From NCBI RefSeq assembly GCF_001691415.1, contig NZ_LRRR01000017.1, forward strand, positions 1 through 64,000: a stretch of DNA of 64,000 nucleotides, written 5' to 3'. This document shows, in pieces, positions 59,591 through 64,000 of the stretch; position 1 is the stretch's first letter; the number at the start of each line of letters is the position of its first letter. Made by a program: the position numbers and the translations under genes. The notes beneath the pieces are model-generated. The model was not told the origin of the DNA. It was given only the letters and a program-made list of their open reading frames with translations, and did no database searches. Origin of the DNA: Pararhodobacter sp. CCB-MM2 (GTDB taxonomy: Bacteria > Pseudomonadota > Alphaproteobacteria > Rhodobacterales > Rhodobacteraceae).

Positions 59591-61369
59591 TCACAGGGGC
59601 GCGCAGGCGCGGGCCAGCCATTGACGGGCATCGGGCTTGACCTCACTGGCCAGCTCGGTCTCGACCCAGGCGTGATAGCCGTCCAGCCAGGCGATTTCAT
59701 CCGCGCTCAGCATCGAGGGCACGATCAGCCGCTTGTCGATCGGGCACAGGGTGATCGTCTCGAAATCCAGCATCTTGCGATTGTCGCCCAAGGGGCCGGC
59801 CTCGCGCACGACGATCAGGTTCTCGATGCGGATGCCGAAGGCGCCGGGGCGGTAATAGCCGGGCTCGTTGGACAGGATCATGCCGGGCTGCAAGGGCAGG
59901 GTCGAGGCCCGGCTGATCCGGATCGGCCCCTCATGCACGCTGAGCGCCGCGCCCACGCCATGGCCGGTGCCGTGGTCGTAATCCTGACCGGCCAGCCACA
60001 GGGGATAGCGCGCCAGCGCATCCAGATGGCCGCCGGCGACGCCCTTGGGGAAGCGCGCGCGGCTGACGGCGATCATGCCCTTCAGCACGCGGGTATAGGC
60101 ATCGCGACGCTCGGCATCGACCACGCCAACGGGGATCGTGCGAGTGATGTCAGTGGTGCCGTCCGGGTATTGCCCGCCCGAATCGAGCAGGAACAAATCG
60201 CCCGGCTGCAGCTTGCGGTTCGTCTCCTCGGTCACGCGGTAATGGATCACCGCCGCGTTGGGCCCGGTCGACGAGATGGTGTCGAAGCTCAGGTCCATCA
60301 GCAGCCCGGTGGCCGAGCGGCATTCCTCCAGCTTCTTGGCCATGTCGATCTCGGTCAGCCCGTCGAGCGCATGGGCATCGAACCACGATAGGAATTCGAT
60401 CAACGCGGCGCCGTCGCGGCGATGGGCGGCGCGCATGCCCTCCAGCTCGGCCTCGTTCTTGATCGCCTTGGCCATCAGACAGGGATCGGCGCCCGCGACG
60501 CCATCGGCGAGTGCGGACTTGACCGCGACGGGCGCAGTGGCCGGGTCGAAGCGCGTGGCCCCGTTCAGGGCGCGCAGGGCGTCGGGGAAGGCCGACACGG
60601 CGTGGCGGGTGACGCCGTCTTCTTCCGGGATCAGGCGGACCTTGTCCGGGTCGATGAACAGATCGAGCCGTGCATCATCGTGCAGCACGGCAAAGCCCTG
60701 CACGACCGGGTTGCGGATGATGTCGGACCCGCGCCAGTTCATCAGCCAGGCGAGGCTGTCGGCCAAGGTGATCACCGTGGCCGAGACGCCAGCCACCCGC
60801 AGCTCAGCCGCCAATTCCAGCCGCTTCTCGGCCCCGGTCTTGCCGGCGAGCGACATCGGATGCGGCCGCACCCGGCCCGAGGAGGGCGCGGGTTGGTTCG
60901 TCCAAGCGGCGTCGAGCGGGTTCTCGGCCTGCGGGGCCAGAGTGATGCCGGTGCCCTTCAGCCCGCCCTCGATCCGGGCGATCTCGTCGGGGGTGTGCAG
61001 CCAAGGGTCGAAACCGATGACGGCATTCTTGGGGGCGTGTTCGGCCAGCCATTCCGCCGCGCCGACTTCCGGCCAGTCGACCGGCGTGAAATCCGACAAT
61101 GCGACCTGATCCTTGACCTGCAACCGGTAGCGGCCATCGACGAAAACCCCGGCGATTTCCGGCAGAACGACGCAGAACCCGGCCGAGCCGGTGAAGCCGG
61201 TCAGCCAGCTCAGTCGCTCATCATGCGCCGAGACATACTCGCCCTGATGTGCATCCGAACGGGGCACAAGGAACCCGGTCAGGCCGCGTTTCGACAGCTC
61301 GGCACGCAGTGCGGCGAGGCGGGGCGGACCATCCGAGGGGCGGGTCGTGGCGGTGAAAAGCTGGAACAT
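59591..61369 (-). CDS. Aminopeptidase P family protein (M24)
   Basis: A 592-residue metallopeptidase that removes N-terminal residues next to proline. It has two creatinase-like N-terminal domains and the pita-bread catalytic domain. Metal ligands are in LLDSGGQYPDGTTDITRT (two Asp), HGTGHGVG (His), SNEPGYY (Glu) and IRIENLIVV (Glu). The length with three domains resembles eukaryotic-type XPNPEP1 more than E. coli PepP (441 residues). The start at ATG 61369 is the frame start (MFQLFTATT). The gene of unknown function lies six bases upstream on the same strand. Confidence 0.92.
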   Translation of the reverse strand: MFQLFTATTRPSDGPPRLAALRAELSKRGLTGFLVPRSDAHQGEYVSAHDERLSWLTGFTGSAGFCVVLPEIAGVFVDGRYRLQVKDQVALSDFTPVDWPEVGAAEWLAEHAPKNAVIGFDPWLHTPDEIARIEGGLKGTGITLAPQAENPLDAAWTNQPAPSSGRVRPHPMSLAGKTGAEKRLELAAELRVAGVSATVITLADSLAWLMNWRGSDIIRNPVVQGFAVLHDDARLDLFIDPDKVRLIPEEDGVTRHAVSAFPDALRALNGATRFDPATAPVAVKSALADGVAGADPCLMAKAIKNEAELEGMRAAHRRDGAALIEFLSWFDAHALDGLTEIDMAKKLEECRSATGLLMDLSFDTISSTGPNAAVIHYRVTEETNRKLQPGDLFLLDSGGQYPDGTTDITRTIPVGVVDAERRDAYTRVLKGMIAVSRARFPKGVAGGHLDALARYPLWLAGQDYDHGTGHGVGAALSVHEGPIRISRASTLPLQPGMILSNEPGYYRPGAFGIRIENLIVVREAGPLGDNRKMLDFETITLCPIDKRLIVPSMLSADEIAWLDGYHAWVETELASEVKPDARQWLARACAPL

Positions 61370-61375
61370 CGGGCC

Positions 61376-62413
61376 TCACAGATCTTGCGGGTCGGGGCAG
61401 CCCAGCGTCTCGGCCTCGAAGGCCGTGCGCAGGCGGTCGAACAGGGGCGCGGTGACGAGGTCGCGGTAGCTGGCGATCTGGTCAGTGTATTGCGTGCTCA
61501 GCGCCTGCCGGTCGTCGCCCTCGGCGGCCTCGATGGCGCTTTGCAGGTCTCGCATCTGCCGGTTCACATCAAGCATCCCGCGGATCGCCTCGTGAAGGGC
61601 GGGGATGCCGTCGGGCTGAAGGACATCCGCCAGCGGGCTGGTCTCGGCGCTGATCTGATGGGTCAGGCAATCGAAATAGCGCGTCTGGCTCTGATCGAAG
61701 ATCGCGACCATGGCCAGCGCGGTATCCGGCGCGCCGTCGGCCACGCGGGTGAAGGTCGCCACGGACGGCAGAGGCGTGTCCGCGGCGGGGCCGGGCAGCC
61801 GGTCCGAGGCCAGCACCAGCTGCGGGCCGCTGCGCAGGAATTGGCCGCCACCCTCGAACCGGTTGAGCATGGCGAGGACGTGCAGCTCATTGACGCGCCG
61901 GTACTGCAGGCGGGCGCCCGGGTAGCGGATCGGCTCGAACGGGTCGACCTGAAAGATCCCGCGCTCATCCATGTCGAGATGGGCTTCCGCGACCAGATTG
62001 GTGTGATGGCCCTCGGCGTCGAAGGGCACGGCATCGGCCGACACGCCATTGGGGGGCGGGTTCACCTTGTACCAATATTGGCGCAGGACCAGCGTGCCGG
62101 GTTCGGCGCCTTCGGTGATCTCCAACACCTCTTGCCCGGGGGTCATTGCACCGGCGAAGGGCAGGGCGAGGTTGTCCCCCAGCCATGTGCCGATCACGGC
62201 CGAGGGCGTGGTGGCGGGCTCGGCCGATTGCACGGCCGGCAGGTCCAGCGTCAGGGCTTCCAGCAGCTGGGCGCGGCACGAGACATCGTCGTTGGGCGTG
62301 CCCACGGGATGGGCCTGAAGGGCGTCGAAATAGATCGTGCAGGGCGATGCCTGCGCGGCGCCCGCCGCGGCAGAGAGCGCGGCGAAGCTGAGGGACATCA
62401 GGGCGTTACGCAT
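61376..62413 (-). CDS. Secreted protein of unknown function
   Basis: A 345-residue protein with a signal peptide (RNALMSLSFAALSAAAGAAQAS). The mature region begins with CTIYFDALQ and later has VSCRAQLL, FDCLTHQI and LGCPDPQDL, four cysteines in all. No family was recognised. Start ATG 62413; the frame extends to 62491. It may be in one transcript with the aminopeptidase (six-base gap) and lies 43 bases after the cobaltochelatase stop codon. Confidence 0.65.
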   Translation of the reverse strand: MRNALMSLSFAALSAAAGAAQASPCTIYFDALQAHPVGTPNDDVSCRAQLLEALTLDLPAVQSAEPATTPSAVIGTWLGDNLALPFAGAMTPGQEVLEITEGAEPGTLVLRQYWYKVNPPPNGVSADAVPFDAEGHHTNLVAEAHLDMDERGIFQVDPFEPIRYPGARLQYRRVNELHVLAMLNRFEGGGQFLRSGPQLVLASDRLPGPAADTPLPSVATFTRVADGAPDTALAMVAIFDQSQTRYFDCLTHQISAETSPLADVLQPDGIPALHEAIRGMLDVNRQMRDLQSAIEAAEGDDRQALSTQYTDQIASYRDLVTAPLFDRLRTAFEAETLGCPDPQDL

Positions 62414-62456
62414 CGGGCCTCGGCGGAAAGGGCGGGGGCTCGAGGCCCCCGGCAAG

Positions 62457-64000
62457 TCAGAAGCGGGCGACGTTGGCCATGCCCATGACACGGGCGCGGG
62501 CCCGCGGGTCGCTGTCGAACAGCGCTGCCAGTTGCTCGGTCATCGCGCCGGCCAGCTGTTCGACATCGGTGATGGTCACAGCGCGCTCATAGTAGCGCGT
62601 CACGTCATGGCCGATGCCGATGGCCAGCAATTCCACGGCCTTGCGCTTCTCGATCATGGCGATCACGTCGCGCAGGTGCTTCTCGAGGAAGTTGGCCGAG
62701 TTGACCGAGAGGGTCGAATCGTCCACCGGCGCGCCGTCCGAGATCACCATGAGGATCTTGCGCTGCTCGCGCCGCGCCTGCATCCGGCGATGCGCCCATT
62801 CCAGCGCCTCGCCGTCGATGTTCTCCTTCAGCAGGCCTTCTTTCATCATCAGCCCGAGGTTGTCGCGCACCCGCCGCCACGGCGCATCGGCGCTCTTGTA
62901 GACGATGTGGCGCAGGTCGTTCAGACGACCCGGCGATTGCTTGCGACCCTCGGCCAGCCATTTCTCGCGGCTCTGGCCACCCTTCCAGGCGCGGGTGGTG
63001 AAGCCGAGGATCTCGACCTTCACCTGGCAGCGCTCCAGCGTGCGGGCCAGAACATCCGCGCAGATCGCCGCGATCGAGATCGGGCGGCCGCGCATCGAGC
63101 CGGAATTGTCCAGCAGCAATGTCACACAGGTATCGCGGAATTCGGTGTCCTTCTCCCATTTGAAGGACAGCGGCGTCGTCGGGTTGGCGACCACGCGGGC
63201 GAGGCGGCCGGCATCGAGGATGCCTTCCTCCTTGTCGAATTCCCACGAACGGTTCTGCTGTGCCTGCAGGCGGCGCTGCAGCTTGTTCGCCAGCCGCGAG
63301 ACGGCGCCTTTCAAGGGCTCCAGCTGTTGGTCGAGATAGGCGCGCAGGCGCTCCAGCTCGGCGGCTTCGGCCAGATCCTCGGCGAGGACCTCCTCGTCAA
63401 ACTGGGTGGTGAAGACGGTGTAATTCGGGTCAGCATCCGAGAAAGGCTGTGGCGCGGGCGGCTCGGGCGGCGCCTCGGCCTGCGGCATCTCGGTTTCCTC
63501 GGACATCTCGTCCTCGGCCTGATCGTCCATGACCATTTCGGTCTCGGCCGATTCCTCGCGCGGGCCGTCGTCCGATTCCTCGGTCTGCTCCTGCTGCTGC
63601 TCTTCCTCGCCCTGCGCGTCGGGATTCTCGGGACCTTCGTCCTGTTCCTCCTCGGCGCCGTCCTCAGGATCGTCGCCCATGTCGTCGGGATCGTCGCCCA
63701 GCTGGTCGCCGTAGCCGAGGTCCGAGATCACCTTGCGCGCCAGACGGGCAAAGGCCGACTGGTCGGACAGGACGTCGTCCAGACCTTCCAGCGTGCCCGA
63801 GGTCTGCTCGTCGAAGAAGCCGCGCCACATATCGGCGACGGTATCGGCGCCCTTGGGCAACGGACGACCCGAGGCCATCTCACGGATCAGATAGCCCGCC
63901 GCGACCGAGAGCGGTGCCTCGGCCTGACTGCGGATCTGGCTATAGCCTTTGCGGTCGGCCTCATGGGCGATGCGGGCGTCAATGTTCGACGCCGTGCCGG
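62457..64000 (-). CDS. cobT: Cobaltochelatase subunit CobT (5' end outside window)
   Basis: CobT of the aerobic, ATP-dependent cobaltochelatase (CobNST), which inserts cobalt into hydrogenobyrinate a,c-diamide. The visible 514 codons stay open to the window edge, so the start is missing. The visible part starts [17 protein letters not shown], then a long acidic linker (about 100-190 of the visible stretch), and a C-terminal VWA domain with MIDAS motif [20 protein letters not shown] and [11 protein letters not shown]. It is a different protein from the cobT at 29978. CobS and other partners are probably beyond the right edge. Confidence 0.92.
   Translation of the reverse strand, partial: GTASNIDARIAHEADRKGYSQIRSQAEAPLSVAAGYLIREMASGRPLPKGADTVADMWRGFFDEQTSGTLEGLDDVLSDQSAFARLARKVISDLGYGDQLGDDPDDMGDDPEDGAEEEQDEGPENPDAQGEEEQQQEQTEESDDGPREESAETEMVMDDQAEDEMSEETEMPQAEAPPEPPAPQPFSDADPNYTVFTTQFDEEVLAEDLAEAAELERLRAYLDQQLEPLKGAVSRLANKLQRRLQAQQNRSWEFDKEEGILDAGRLARVVANPTTPLSFKWEKDTEFRDTCVTLLLDNSGSMRGRPISIAAICADVLARTLERCQVKVEILGFTTRAWKGGQSREKWLAEGRKQSPGRLNDLRHIVYKSADAPWRRVRDNLGLMMKEGLLKENIDGEALEWAHRRMQARREQRKILMVISDGAPVDDSTLSVNSANFLEKHLRDVIAMIEKRKAVELLAIGIGHDVTRYYERAVTITDVEQLAGAMTEQLAALFDSDPRARARVMGMANVARF

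Noticed and set aside
60422..62488. 688-residue plus-strand frame
   Set aside because: Antisense to the aminopeptidase P and secreted-protein genes; no domain motif and shadow-like composition.

Overview
The window is 64 kb of high-GC, gene-dense DNA from an alphaproteobacterium, most likely a member of the Rhodobacteraceae/Roseobacter lineage. The placement rests on gene content: the CckA cell-cycle kinase with a CtrA-type box in front of it, a DksA with a degenerate zinc finger, ThyX instead of ThyA, families DUF1194, DUF817 and DUF2155, a complex I NDUFA12 subunit, a four-subunit sarcosine oxidase, and an aerobic-type cobaltochelatase CobT. Species cannot be named from the sequence. The stretch is mainly core chromosome, with small accessory patches near 1-300, 16.2-18.6 kb and around four interspersed repeats in the first 10 kb.

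Layout. 0-10 kb: an IS21-like end fragment, tRNA-Asn, an MBL-fold hydrolase, an EnvZ-like kinase, a flavin monooxygenase, dksA, a MoxR ATPase, a YdeI-like gene, dnaB, and an RTX-like beta-roll protein. Four copies of a modular intergenic repeat sit here, each just 3' of a gene and in sense with it. 10-16 kb: pyrE, a secreted unknown, a copper-chaperone-like protein, DUF2254, DUF1194, a glyoxalase, DUF817 and thyX. 16-18.6 kb: an AT-rich HNH-like orphan, a cupin, tRNA-Ser and 0.7 kb without intact genes. 18.6-27 kb: a GlfT2-like glycosyltransferase, guaA, a non-pyrrolysine MttB homologue, an aminotransferase, a membrane protein and an RsmB-type methyltransferase. 27-33 kb: cckA, then the overlapping cobalamin nucleotide-loop genes cobT-cobS-cobC-cobU. 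33-40 kb: an esterase, a lipoprotein, a rhodanese/YeeE/microprotein operon, map, and capsule-export genes kpsE and kpsT. 40-47 kb: sseB, a YiiX-like hydrolase, rplM-rpsI, a GT-C glycosyltransferase, paiB and purF. 47-54 kb: a secreted unknown, a CDF metal pump with a divergent MerR regulator, and soxBDAG. 54-64 kb: a Cys-rich secreted protein, glpR/glpD, two cyclophilins, NDUFA12-mlaD-DUF2155, an aminopeptidase P, a secreted unknown, and the 3' part of cobaltochelatase cobT.

How the genes fit together. Several point to methylated-amine and one-carbon metabolism that depends on B12: the MttB homologue, soxBDAG, the cob cluster and the cobaltochelatase. The rhodanese/YeeE operon suggests handling of thiosulfate or sulfane sulfur. 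The kps genes and the two glycosyltransferases suggest surface polysaccharides. Most other genes are housekeeping (nucleotides, replication, translation, envelope).

No large defence island, prophage, CRISPR array or biosynthetic cluster is visible. The most unusual items are the modular 3' repeat family (two inverted copies bracket the YdeI gene), the RTX-like protein with a 19-residue YTG repeat, the AT-rich orphan gene, a one-cysteine microprotein after YeeE, and clear regulatory sites for CtrA and a MerR-type regulator. All functional calls come from reading translated sequence by eye; no database search was run.
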